From NCBI RefSeq assembly GCF_902635505.1, contig NC_045431.1, positions 68,489,501-68,553,500 on the forward strand: 64,000 nucleotides of DNA. Reading direction: 5' to 3'. Under the pieces are notes generated by a model. It ran no database searches. It was not told the origin of the DNA and was given only the letters and a program-made list of their open reading frames with translations. The translations under genes were made by a program, and so were the position numbers. Of the stretch, positions 1 to 10,592 are shown in pieces (the stretch's first letter is position 1; each line of letters begins with the position of its first letter). The stretch comes from Sarcophilus harrisii. Taxonomy: Eukaryota; Chordata; Mammalia; Dasyuromorphia; Dasyuridae.

Positions 1-18
1 AAAGCACTTGATACAAAG
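1..18 (+). CDS. SMARCA5: SMARCA5 exon, 3' end only (window edge)
   Basis: The first 18 bases read K-A-L-D-T-K and end at a GTACTT donor. They join in frame to the next exon (I-G-R-Y-K), giving the [20 protein letters not shown] stretch of the ISWI ATPase SNF2H. This lies between the SANT and SLIDE parts of the DNA-binding region. The exon begins left of the window. SMARCA5 is the motor of nucleosome-spacing complexes (ACF, CHRAC, WICH, RSF) in the nucleus. The short length limits what this piece shows alone; the join to the next exon carries the call. Confidence 0.85.
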
Positions 19-484
19 GTACTTGCCAGTTCTTTAAGCAAGGATAGTGTTTAATATGAGTCATTAATGTGATGCATGAATGGGAAATTAAAGAAATTCT
101 TTAAAATGTCAATTGCAGCTGAATTTTAGGAATCTGATAATGTCTAATGAATACATATTTATTGTCTTGATTTTAGACCATAATTCTATCTGAATTGTTT
201 GGATTTATTTATTTAGGTTGGTTATCTAAAGGAGTTAGTTTCAAAGATTTGATGCAAGGATTTTCTACTGAAAATTTATTGCTTCAAATTACCTGGTGAA
301 AAAGTTTGCATTTGCAATCAAAATTTTATAGCAGGTTCAAATGCAGTTGTGAAGGTTTGGATATTAACTTCTCATTTGGCATGCAAGGTCATTGTTGATT
401 TGACAAACATTGGTTTTTGAAATTGTTATTTTGTGTCTTGCATTTTATTTAATGGAAAATACTTGTGAAATCTGCCTGGAATAG
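19..484 (+). other. SMARCA5: SMARCA5 intron
   Basis: AT-rich intron from the GTACTT donor to the acceptor ending AATAG at 484. I see no repeat, RNA gene or other feature in it. Confidence 0.8.
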
Positions 485-721
<237 letters not shown>

Positions 722-1639
722 TAGCCAGCCAAGCAAGCCTTTGTCATGGACTTAGGTGCCAGGAGCCATTCACACATAATGGGGATCATTCTTTGTAGAT
801 TATACGCCCAACAGGTAGGCTAATGTGCGGCTTTCAAGAGCATCTTTTTAACGGAGCTTGTGATGACTTTTGCTTATACAGTAAATAAAAGATGATCTTC
901 GAATGTCATAACTAGTGTGAGAGGTTTCATCTATGTTCCCGAACTTACTCAAAAGGGATTCATCCATAGGCTGCTTTTTTGCAGTCTTTGTTCCTGAGGC
1001 TTTAGGAAGATTGTGGGGCAGACATGAGGCCGGACTCGTGGGCACTCAGCCATTTTAACCCTCAGCTCTCTTAAGACTAACTTTAGAGAGCTCTGCAGCC
1101 AAATAAGTCTGGTCTCATGGGTGTCTCGAATCCAGACGGGGAGGCATGGGCTCTACATTCCCATCTTAAATGTCCTTACTGATAGTCATTACAGCTAGCA
1201 GATGTGCAGCGCTTTTTTATGTTCACAGCAGCCCGTGACCACACAGCAGGTGTCTCCAGGTGTCCCCACCTTGGAGGGTGCCCTCTAGCTGCCTCGGAAG
1301 CCCCTGCTTTGGGCAAGGGCACCCAAAGCCCTGTGCGCCAGTGTTCTGGGGCAGGTGGCCGGGTTTGGAAGGGTTAACCACAATGTCCCTTTGCAACTGA
1401 AATTAAAAACAGATTTTATTCTTTTTATCAAAAAGCTTCTGCCTTTAATTGCCTGAAATTGGAATTGGGGAGTGGATAACCTTCCTTTGTGTGCTCTCAT
1501 CTACCCTAGGCTGCATGAGCAGCAGGGAGCCAGCAAGGCTCTCTGCCAGAGGGCAGGCATCATTATTTGCTACAAATAGGGGATTTCTGTAAGTCTTTAA
1601 GCTGTGCCAAGCATGATCATGTTTTTAAGGGAAAATAGA

Positions 1640-1860
1640 ACATGTCAGTGTGCGATAGAAGGAAAACCACTGGCTTTGGAATTTGAGGTCTTGGATTCAA
1701 ATCATGCCTCATATATTTACAACCTTTGATTTTGGGCAAGCCCTCTCACCACCTAAAACCTCTGATTCCTCATTTGTAAAATGAAAGGGTTATGCTAGAT
1801 AGCCTTTAAAATTTTCTAGATCTAGTTCAATGATCCTTTGTCTCTGAATAGATTATGCTT
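1640..1860 (+). repeat. MIR SINE
   Basis: The middle carries the MIR core (a degraded form of 'ttcaaatcctgcctc...gggcaagtcac') followed by 'cctcatttgtaaaatg'. Divergence is high, as expected of an element older than the marsupial-placental split. Ends are approximate. Confidence 0.7.
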
Positions 1861-2356
1861 TAATGAGTGAATAGACAAGATATTGGGGATGAGGTATAAG
1901 TGGTGTTACTTATAACCCATGAGGGAAAGGGACTTTTTAACTTGAGCACAAATATGGAGGGAAATCTGCCAAAATTTTGGAACTTCCCCTTCATTTTTTA
2001 TTGCTTGTTGTTCTTTCATCCTATTTTAGTTGAAAGGTTTTTCAGTTTCTTTCAGAACTGTGTTTACATCATGGTATATTATCGGTAAAACAACCATAGT
2101 TGTATAGTGCAAACAAATTTTGAAACCTTGGTTGGTGGTCCATGTACCAAGATGATACAATATCGCAGATGGTTTTTTTCCAGTCTTTGTTCACAGTTAA
2201 AAGAAAAATATTAAGATGAATGTGTAGTATGGATCCTGCTCAAGGAAAATAGCTTTCTTAGTTTATTTTTCAATCTGACCTGATAACATTCATCAACTCT
2301 TTAGCACATGAAAGGGGCAGAACAGAGTGCCTTGGGCAGAGGGAGTGCTTGCATGT

Positions 2357-2558
2357 TTCAATTGCTGTTCCCATGTCCAGATTGGGAAAGTAACTATTAA
2401 TTTTATTAACTATGACTTTATTGCCTAGGAGTCCCCTTTCACTAATGATGTTTATGATTCAATTGCTGTTCCCATGTCCATATTGGGAAAGTAACTATTA
2501 ATTTTATTAACTATGACTTTATTGCCTAGGAGTCCCCTTTCACTAATGATGTTTATGA
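2357..2558. repeat. tandem duplication, 2 x 101 bp
   Basis: Bases 2357-2457 and 2458-2558 are the same sequence except one base (G at 2380, T at 2481). The unit starts TTCAATTGCTGTTCCC and contains no known repeat. The near identity points to a recent event. It lies in a SMARCA5 intron and touches no exon. Confidence 0.95.
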
Positions 2559-2987
2559 TTCAGAAGTGAAATAAAATACCTCGGATGGACTTGAAACTTG
2601 TTGTGGGATCTGTCCTGTGCCCTCAGTTTCTTCAGGCTCCTGGCACTTTTTACATGAGTGATTTGAGTTGGTGATATTTGGTGTTGAGGGCTCTCCTTAT
2701 GTAGGGCCACTATGTGGCACTATTGTATCAAAAAGTTTGAGTATGGTCTCTAGTGTGGGGATTGTTATTATTGATAATAATTAGATACCTTTTGCTTTTA
2801 TTTATTTTAGATTTGTGTTAAATATATCTCTGAGATTTGTGTTAAATATAGTTTAATCTCTAGAATTTTGGAAGCAAATAATTGTACCCATGTAAGCTGG
2901 GGTTGTTGGGTTTTTTAATGATAGAAAAACTTCTAGGGCTTGCTTATTTATTTATTTATTTATTTATTTGGTGTGTGGAAACTGTAA

Positions 2988-3839
<852 letters not shown>

Positions 3840-3905
3840 GCACAGAAGCGTAAAATGGATGGAGCACCTGATGGTCGAGGAAGAAAAAAGAAGCTAAAGC
3901 TATGA
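3840..3905 (+). CDS. SMARCA5: SMARCA5 terminal coding exon
   Basis: Twenty-one codons plus TGA (3903-3905): AQKRKMDGAPDGRGRKKKLK followed by L and stop. The basic end resembles a nuclear localisation signal and is the conserved C-terminus of SNF2H. The first residue is A where I recall T in human (P-S-T-Q-K-R-K), a minor difference. The acceptor lies in the T-rich end of the intron. The 3'UTR follows directly. Confidence 0.95.
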   Translation, partial: AQKRKMDGAPDGRGRKKKLKL

Positions 3906-4114
3906 ATGCTTAATTGTTTTGTAATCACTAAATTTTAAAAAGTAGTTCTTTAATTTACGGGTCTTCATAAGATGTACTGTACAATGCTCAACTATTATGT
4001 CATTAAGGACATCAGGTTCATCTGTTTACTGAACTAGACACACATAGTATGTAGCTACACTTTTTTAAATGCAACAGCTGTGCTGAAATTTTTTTTACCA
4101 TTAACACTTGAAGT

Positions 4115-4142
4115 AATAAAATAGGCTTCATTTATTAATAAA
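4115..4142 (+). terminator. SMARCA5: two proximal poly(A) signals of SMARCA5
   Basis: Two AATAAA hexamers, at 4115-4120 and 4137-4142, lie about 210-240 bases after the stop. They would give a short 3'UTR isoform. Confidence 0.6.
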
Positions 4143-5085
4143 TGCTTCATTCGATTTATTTTTCTACTTTAGCTTTAGTTGAGAAGATTGTGAATGTTTT
4201 GTTTTTCAGCTATAGGTTTCTAAACTAAGACTTTTTTATAAAACTAGACTTGCTAAGCTAGAAGAGACTACTACAAAGAAAATAATTTGTATCTTCAGTC
4301 TCTACTTAGTTGTCAAGTTACTTTAATTGACTTTGAAATTTGGGTATCTTCCTACACTGAGTCTTATTTCAGGACTAATACATAATACATAATCCTTACT
4401 CACCATGTGGGTAGGATGAAACAAAACTTTAGACATACTAGTTAATTCTATGCACATTTTATATGTTGTGTCTCTGCTTCCCAGAGTTGCTTATTTCTAA
4501 AAGCTGAAATGTACCCTGCTGTTGGAAAGATGACCTATTTTTAGTTCTGTAGCCAAAGACAGGATTTGTCTGGTTCGTTTAAACTGTTGTAGCATTTTAT
4601 AAAAGAAAAGCTAAATTAAAAACAAATAGACAAACTTGTATCGGGTAAACTTTTTTTTAAATGTCATGCTATGACTACCATGATTTGGAAAGTTGATGTC
4701 CTGGTGCCCAGTATTAGAGATTTATTAGAACCAATCAGAACAGGGCAAACGGGTCATTCAGACTGTCAAACTTTGGTAAATATAGTAGTACAAAATAATG
4801 CAGATTTTGCAAATTTCTAGTACTTCATTCCCAGAGCAATTGAGAAATGTTTATTGACATATAATATTCCCCATTTTAAAATATTCAAAAGAAAAAGTGT
4901 GAGAAACAAGATTGAATACAAGTCTCTCTCCTGTTTTTCCTTAGACTAGAAAAAGCTAAAACAGGAATACCCACAGTATGGTGTCAGGATATTAGGCCCA
5001 GAAGCCTTTGTGCTATATATAATTTGTATGTTTTATATGTGCAAATTGGGTACATACACAGTTCTCCATTTTTCTAGGAGAATAC

Positions 5086-5091
5086 AATAAA
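5086..5091 (+). terminator. SMARCA5: distal poly(A) signal candidate of SMARCA5
   Basis: AATAAA in the context ACAATAAATG, followed by T-rich sequence within 60 bases. It would end a 3'UTR of about 1.2 kb. Confidence 0.5.
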
Positions 5092-5636
5092 TGTAGCAAC
5101 ATGAATAAATATAATTTTTATAATCTTAGAGTTGTCTTTTCTTTCCATTTCTTTAGTTGCTTCTTGGTTTCATTTTTACTCATGTTTTCTCAACTATTTC
5201 TTGCTTCCCTTTGGCTCACTGCCTTTTCTTCCCTTTTTGCCCTCCCCCTAAATTTTCTTGCCTTCATGCCTTTTTTAACCCCCCTGGTTTTAAAAACTTG
5301 GCATTTTATGATTCAATAATGGGAAGACCTGATGCCACGATAGCTACTATGTGAGCAGGACCCATTTTCACCCCACGTTTGATAATTAGAACTTCCCTGG
5401 TTCAAGTATTGTTTCAGGTTTCAATCCAATCTTGTAAAGAAGGGTGATGGTGAAGTATTCGCAGATTGTTCAATCACACACCCAGTGTCTTTTTTCCCCA
5501 TCCTTGTCTGTGATGGATGGAGGCAGTTGATTGTGGAAGCATTTCGAGGGAGGGGAGAGGCAGTGTGACCTAGTGTTAGTGTGATTAGGGAAAGCAGTCC
5601 TTAGCACTGTGAGAGCATACAGTCCTGTTGGGGAGA

Positions 5637-5662
5637 TTTTTTTTTTTTTTTTTTTTTTTTTT
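5637..5662. repeat. homopolymer T26
   Basis: Uninterrupted run of 26 T on the + strand, followed by an A/T-rich stretch. It may be the reversed poly(A) tail of a decayed retroelement, but no element body is recognisable on the right. Confidence 0.8.
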
Positions 5663-5783
5663 AAGGCCTTTAAATTTTTTTAAAAAGAAATTTTTAAAGA
5701 ATATGTTTCCTCCTGGGAACCACAATACTTGTGTATTTATTGATTTTAGGAAATTGAATCTGTCTACAATGATCCTGGCTTTT

Positions 5784-5850
5784 GTGTGTGTCACACACAC
5801 ATACATGCACATGCATGCGCGCGCATGCGCACACACACACACACACACAC
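5784..5850. repeat. (TG)n/(CA)n with central GC palindrome, Z-DNA prone
   Basis: A short TG run (5784-5791) is followed by a strictly alternating pyrimidine-purine stretch of 59 bases (5792-5850). Its core holds the palindrome GCATGCGCGCGCATGC. Confidence 0.9.
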
Positions 5851-6630
5851 ATCTATCCTAAAATATTCTGTGTGTCATTAGTATATGTAAGTCATTAGCA
5901 CAACTTGGTACTATTTAAATTCTGCTATCACAGACTTGTAGAAGAATATTATTTCTTCCCATAAAAAGACCTTCCTTTTGTTAGTTTCCAATTGCTTGAT
6001 ATTTTTTTTTTCTTTTTTTTAGGAAAATCCAAATGGTTAAGTTCAAGAGAGTTGTTTGATTCATTTTCCCAGACTCTCCCCCAAAATGTGATTATACCTC
6101 AGGGTCACTGACAGACAATACAAGTTTAAAAAAAGCAAAATGAATCTTACATATTCTTAATATTTTTTTAACATCTTGAGTTAACACAAACATTTAATTA
6201 TTTTAAACACTTCTATTTCAAATTTGTAGACATTAAAAGGCCATTTAAAAAATGACACTACGGAAGGAAAGTATAATCTAGGTATTCTAACTCCTAAACC
6301 TATTTTAAAGGAAGAAGGAGAAAAGGCTTCTGTAGTTGGAATAAATGTAATGATTATATGGTAATCTAATCCTGAGACAGACCAACTGGCACTGGGGTGA
6401 CAGACACTCGAGGCAATTATTGGTAGTAGTCTTCTATGGGAACCAGTTACAACCTGTTTTTTCCATTCTTTTTGTCTTAGGCATCCAAATTTTAGGCTTC
6501 CTAGGTGATACTCAGAACTTTACTTGGTGGTTAAAAATAAAAGTCCTTTGCAGTCAGCTTTTGGAGATCTGTGGTATTTATATGTTGATAAGGTCACATA
6601 AATGTTGGGGGGGAAAAATTTCATTTGCCC

Positions 6631-6731
6631 TTGGCTCTTTATATAAAATTATATATATATGTATTATATATATAAATTATAAATATTATATATAAAAATA
6701 ATAAATGTAATTGGTTCTTTATATAAAATTA
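6631..6731. repeat. AT-rich block with an 80 bp-spaced direct repeat
   Basis: A 21-base sequence beginning TTGGCTCTTTATATA (6631-6651) recurs with one change at 6711-6731. The interval is (AT)n-like, suggesting slippage or a small tandem duplication. Confidence 0.7.
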
Positions 6732-7384
6732 AGGAAAACCTGCCAATAGATCATAACTCTTCTCCAGATTAGCATAAGGAAACATTTTAGTGCATCCCTA
6801 CTTCGAAAAGCATTTCTTTTTGCCCAGAAGAATGAAATACTGGAGTATTGGATCAATTCACTCGGGGGCTGTTGAAACCAGGCTGCTCTGGCCCTTCAGG
6901 TCCCTGCGTCATTGGGCCGATTCTTGCTCTTTTTGTTGATTAGAGTTCTTTTTCTTCCCCACGGCATCAGATCCCTGATTTCCCTTAATCTGGAGAGCCT
7001 GTTTGCACCCTATCATTGGAACCGTAGGTCACTCTTCCTCGGGCACCCTAGCCTGCTCTCTGCTCTCTGCTCTCCCCGTGGTGACGCGGCCTACCTCCTC
7101 CACGGCTGGCGTCTGCTGTCCCTCCCTCACTTGTACGCTCTGTTCCTAGCATCGCTCAGCGCTAGTTCTACAAGAACCCACCCATTAGTCCCTGCAAATC
7201 ACTTCGGATTTGCTCACCCGTTTTGGTATGGGCTGATCTATGTCTCCTTCCCCCTCCCCTCCCCCCCGCAGCCGAAGGGACCAGCTCTTTGTCTATTGAA
7301 CCCCGCCGCCTGGAATCGGAGGCACCCGGGGGTTGCTGAATTGCCCTCAGATGTATAAAAGGCCTTCCCACGTAACCAGACACG

Positions 7385-7402
7385 TTTATTCTTAACTTTA
7401 TT
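7385..7402 (-). terminator. FREM3: FREM3 poly(A) signals
   Basis: Read on the - strand, AATAAA occurs at 7402-7397 and again at 7390-7385, about 480 bases after the TAA at 7883-7881 (650 after the earlier TGA). GT-rich sequence (GTGTCTGGTTACGTGGG) follows at once. Placement and spacing fit the end of FREM3. Confidence 0.65.
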
Positions 7403-7880
7403 TTTAATATCCGCACCTTACAGTGATAATGACTAGCGCTTGTACGGGACTTCAAAGTTTGCAAAGGGCTTTCGTGTTACTGCAACTCGCTTTTGTAACT
7501 CTCCTGCTATTAGCCCCATTGTATATGTAAGGGAGCTAAGACTGAGCGGGCAATATCCGAAAGTCGGGGCTAACGGACTCCACACCCAGCACGCCCCCTG
7601 GCTGCCGACTAGTTCCGTAGCCAACGCGGCACATCTCGTCCTCGGGCCGTACGTGACACACGCGTGTATAATGCGTGCATGCAAACGAGCAGATGGATGA
7701 TTTACATGTGCATTTACATATTCAGATTTGTGCATGTGTGTGTGACGCCATACACATCTGCATACGAGGAGCTAAGACTCCTTTGGCGGGAGTCAGGAGC
7801 CCCAGGTTACCGGAAGGTGGTTGCCGCTAGGCCGGAAGGGCCCTGAAGGGCGGGAAAAGCCCCGGTTTGGGACGCCGAGG
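7403..7880 (-). other. FREM3: FREM3 3'UTR (inferred) with an old MIR
   Basis: Sequence between the second in-frame stop and the poly(A) signals. A worn MIR in - orientation lies at about 7415-7570 (motifs 'aaagtttgcaaagggcttt' and 'ttagccccattgtatatgtaag'). The remainder is moderately GC-rich with many CpG. No open frame here shows protein-like conservation. Confidence 0.55.
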
Positions 7881-8051
7881 TTAGACCTCGGAGCAGCCGC
7901 TGCGGCCGCGCGGAGCGGGACCGGCCCGCTTCCCGGACGCCCGGCGTTTCCGGAGAGACGCGGCCGCCAGCGCGGCGCAGCTAAGCAGCAGCAGGCCGCC
8001 GGCGCCCCCCAGGACGGGCCCCGCGCCGGCGGGCCGCCTCTCCCTCGGCGG
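7881..8051 (-). pseudogene. FREM3: FREM3 transmembrane and cytoplasmic tail, in frame behind a TGA
   Basis: Directly after TGA (8054-8052) the same frame continues for 56 codons to TAA (7883-7881). It reads a basic patch (R-E-R-R), an uncharged segment VLGGAGGLLLLSCAALAAAS, a second basic patch (L-R-K-R-R), then a K/R/G-rich tail ending G-C-S-E-V. FREM2 has the same plan (G-G-x-x-x-G-L-L... membrane segment, basic patch, ending S-S-E-V), and FRAS1 ends T-E-V, a class I PDZ ligand type linked to GRIP1 binding. The gain of a matching architecture by chance in a non-coding frame is very unlikely. I infer this is the ancestral FREM3 anchor, now untranslated unless the TGA is read through, polymorphic or an assembly error. 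Confidence 0.7.
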
Positions 8052-8381
8052 TCAGCCCTCGGGGCCGAGCGCGGCCGGCGCGGACCGCAGCAGGGCCACC
8101 CGCCGCAGGTCGGTGCCCGTGTCGACGGCGTCCGCTCTCCTGCTGCGTCTGAAGGAAGGGGCCCCCGCCGGGCCCTCCCGCCTGGAGCGCACCGTGTACA
8201 CCGCGTGCAGATACCACTCTCTCCCGGGGCCTACCTGGAAGAGCGCCGCCGAGGACAGGCTGAAGCCGTCCGAGCCCGGCTGCCGCACTGACGGAAGGGC
8301 CGCCTCCGGCTCTGCCGCCAGGTGAGCCTCGAACGAGACGTTGTGAAAGCTCCGGGCCTGCGTCGCGGGCCGGGCTCGGTC
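8052..8381 (-). CDS. FREM3: FREM3 last coding exon
   Basis: Entered at acceptor CTCCCCAG (AG at 8383-8382), phase 0, 109 codons then TGA at 8054-8052. The first part contains a FHNVSF glycosylation sequon and RQPGSDGFSLSSAALFQVGP, followed by GREWYLHAVYTVRS. These match the FREM2 motifs N-Q-P-G-S-D-G-F-K and G-R-E-W-Y-I-H-T-I-Y-T-V-R-S. Then comes a basic, furin-like stretch (F-R-R-S-R-R) and a weakly conserved linker. The codons are extremely GC-rich. Without the continuation past TGA the product would lack a membrane anchor and be a secreted matrix protein like FREM1. Confidence 0.88.
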   Translation of the reverse strand, partial: DRARPATQARSFHNVSFEAHLAAEPEAALPSVRQPGSDGFSLSSAALFQVGPGREWYLHAVYTVRSRREGPAGAPSFRRSRRADAVDTGTDLRRVALLRSAPAALGPEG

Positions 8382-8510
8382 CTGGGGAGCGGGAAGAACC
8401 GTGAGGGGGGGGGGCGGGGCTGTGATCGCCGCGTACCAGTGCCGCTTTTCCTTACTCTACCCGGGGCAGGTAGGGGGCCCTGCTAGATAAAGAGGGGGAC
8501 GGCTGCCCAC

Positions 8511-8698
8511 CAGGATCTTGAATCTGTGCAGCAGAGAGGGCGAGTCAGCCAGGCATCCGAAATCTTCATTCTCTGGGTTGTACTTGGGCACGTGCCCGTC
8601 CACCCCCGTGCACAGGAAGACTTGCTCGACGCTGCAGGAAAAAGCGGCCCCCAGATTCTGAGCGGGCTCCACCGAGACCCGCCCGTAGATGGTGGAAC
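8511..8698 (-). CDS. FREM3: FREM3 exon, C-terminal module
   Basis: 188 bases, entered in phase 1 after CCCTCAG and left in phase 0 at CTG|GTGGGC. Translation includes [20 protein letters not shown], then [20 protein letters not shown] and [20 protein letters not shown]2 has the same succession ([33 protein letters not shown]). The cysteines C-S-V, L-C-T-G and F-G-C-L are kept, which suggests an extracellular disulfide-bonded domain. The GTGGGC donor is weaker than consensus. Confidence 0.93.
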
Positions 8699-8924
8699 CT
8701 GAGGGAGAGGAAGCGAGACTTGTCACGTCCCGCTCCGAGTCTGGCGTCCGGTTCAGGAGACGGCCACCAAAAGCTTCTCCTTGTTACACGGAACGCGTCT
8801 GTACTTGGGGGTGGTCCCGGTAGAATTTTCTGGGACTTTGTGTAAGTTCCCTCCCTCCCTCCCTCCCGTGGGAATATCCAGACACAATAATAGATGCTTC
8901 GGTATAACCCCGGAGAAGCTTTAC

Positions 8925-9051
8925 CTTCCGGAAAGGCTACATCAGAGCCCGCTCCAGAGCCCACGCGCTCATCAGACTCCCAGAGTTCCTTTTTAGAGAA
9001 GAGGAGCAGACGCGTGTTTAAGCTGAATTCAGCCGCTACCGGATCACTGAC
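8925..9051 (-). CDS. FREM3: FREM3 exon, C-terminal module
   Basis: 127 bases, phase 0 in (CACAAG acceptor) and phase 1 out (GAAG|GTAAAG). It reads VSDPVAAEFSLNTRLLLFSK, then KELWESDERVGSGAGSDVAF and P-E. FREM2 carries V-S-D-P-V-A-A-E-F-S-L-N-T at the same place, directly before the I-Y-G-R-V exon. It is more GC-rich than exons further upstream, so the composition shift starts here. No break is seen. Confidence 0.93.
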
Positions 9052-9529
9052 CTTGTGAGTGGGTAGGAGGAAAAAAAAAGGAATGGGTCTACTTAACATC
9101 AGAGAATCAATAACCCGATTATTTCACAACAACAAGGCGCACAAGGGTCCCTCCAATTACCCAACGGCGGAAGTTAGCATTGCTTTGCGCCATGCGGTGG
9201 TCCGGTTGTGTCTGGTTCTTTGTATTCCCCCCAACGCCTTCAGTTCACGTAATGTGTGATCAGCGGATGCTTATTGAATGAACATCCTTCATCTTCTTAT
9301 CACTGCCAATATAATTTAGTTAGCAGAGATCTGGAATACGTAATGAGTAAATAGATGTGCTCTGTCTTCCTTGGAGAACAGAATGTGGTTTTATACAGAA
9401 ATGTGAAGTCTGCTTTCCCTGCAGGGGATAAGTAATAGATCTACACTGGGGATTTATGATGTGCAACGCACCGGGGGGATTATAGACATGCGTAAAATAA
9501 GGCGCAGCCCAGTGCAGCAAGGTGGAAAG

Positions 9530-9640
9530 GGCCTTGCACCAGAAGGAAGGAGATGAGCGTTCTAATTCTGGCTTTGTCGACCTTACTAGTTTTTGTGACC
9601 TAGGAAAAGGAACATAAACTCTCCAAGGCCGTTTCCTGCC
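9530..9640 (+). repeat. MIR fragment
   Basis: Carries the degraded MIR core 'cttgcaccagaaggaagg...gttctaattctggctttg...tgacctaggaaaa'. Short and old; ends approximate. Confidence 0.55.
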
Positions 9641-9834
9641 CAACGCCATTCAAACATACTGAGCATTAAAAGTTTCTCTCCTGAAGGGACTTGGAATCTA
9701 GTGGGAATGAGATATAAAAGTAAAAAATATTAAATAAAATGAAGGGTATTCACTTGGAGACAAAATGAAAGATGACGTGTTAACGAAAAGTAAAAAACAA
9801 AAAAGTTTGGGTAATATTGGCAGTCTTGTGTGTG

Positions 9835-9975
9835 TTTGTAAGTGAGGCAATAATGATATAATCTCTTCAGTCACCAAGACCTATGTTCAAATATTGCCCC
9901 TGACACACACCACCAATGAATGTAATCATGGGCAAGTCACTTCTGACCTCATTAGAAATTGGTCTTCCCAGTTAC
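9835..9975 (+). repeat. MIR fragment
   Basis: Core motifs 'tgttcaaatattgcccctgac' and 'catgggcaagtcacttctgacc' are recognisable. Old and truncated. Confidence 0.6.
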
Positions 9976-10049
9976 CAATGATCTCTCAATTGTGAAATCC
10001 AATGGTTCCAGTTAATTATACAACAGTATAATTGTGTAATAGTTTTTTC

Positions 10050-10497
10050 TTAATCCTTTGTCTTCTCTGTGGCATATGACACCATTGACCACCATTTCTT
10101 TCGGGTATTCACTCCTCTCTGGGTTTTTGTGTTACCGCTTTCTCCTATTTCTCTTTCTACTTGAGTAGATATTCCTCAGTCTTTTTTTACTAGATTATCA
10201 TTCCATTCACTCACTGTAGAGTTCCCTAAGTCTCTATCTTGGGTTCTCCTCTTTATTGATGATTTCATCAGATTGGTGATTTCAGTAGCCTAATTTATTT
10301 CCACGCCTCAAACTCTCCCTATTCCATTTTATCACCCACACAACTGATACCTTCGGAATTCACCAGCTTCTAGTACCTCCTTATTCCCCAAATTATGTCT
10401 CTGTCTCTCACTCTCCTCCTTTCTCTTCTCTTTCTCTTTTTTTTTTCTCATCCCATTCTCTCTGTCCCTCTCTCCCTCCCTTTGGCTACTGTTTCTC

Positions 10498-10592
<95 letters not shown>

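Larger units (their letters stand above)
3906..5110 (+). other. SMARCA5: SMARCA5 3'UTR (extent inferred)
   Basis: After the stop the sequence is AT-rich and free of interspersed repeats to about 5100, as expected for a retained 3'UTR. AATAAA occurs at 4115-4120 and 4137-4142 (short form) and at 5086-5091 (long form). The true cleavage sites cannot be told from sequence alone. Confidence 0.6.
5111..7384. other. gap between the converging genes
   Basis: No coding exon is supported here. It contains a T run (5637-5662), an alternating purine-pyrimidine tract (5784-5850), an AT-rich block with an 80 bp-spaced direct repeat (6631-6731) and, from about 6880, rising GC content towards the FREM3 end. 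The rest is unique-looking AT-rich sequence. Confidence 0.7.
7800..8480. other. CpG-rich island over the FREM3 3' end
   Basis: This stretch is GC-rich with dense CpG, in sharp contrast with the AT-rich surroundings. It spans the last exon, its upstream intron and part of the 3'UTR. A GC box (GGGGCGGGGC) lies at 8411-8420. It is not at a known transcription start. Confidence 0.8.

Noticed and set aside
6912-7358. 148-codon + strand frame before the FREM3 3' end
   Set aside because: No recognisable domain; sequence near a GC-rich edge where stops are rare. Could be non-coding.
8052-8054. Selenocysteine reading of the FREM3 TGA
   Set aside because: No FREM/FRAS member is known to contain selenocysteine, and I could not see a SECIS-like stem-loop in the 3'UTR.
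7881-8235. A hidden intron that would skip the TGA and keep the membrane-segment frame
   Set aside because: The good donor (8234) joined to the visible acceptors (8149, 7981) leaves the wrong frame. No pair with good sites and correct phase was found.
7821-8291. 156-codon + strand frame opposite the last FREM3 exon
   Set aside because: It is the antisense of a GC-rich coding exon, where long chance frames are expected; composition is only A/G/P/R-rich.
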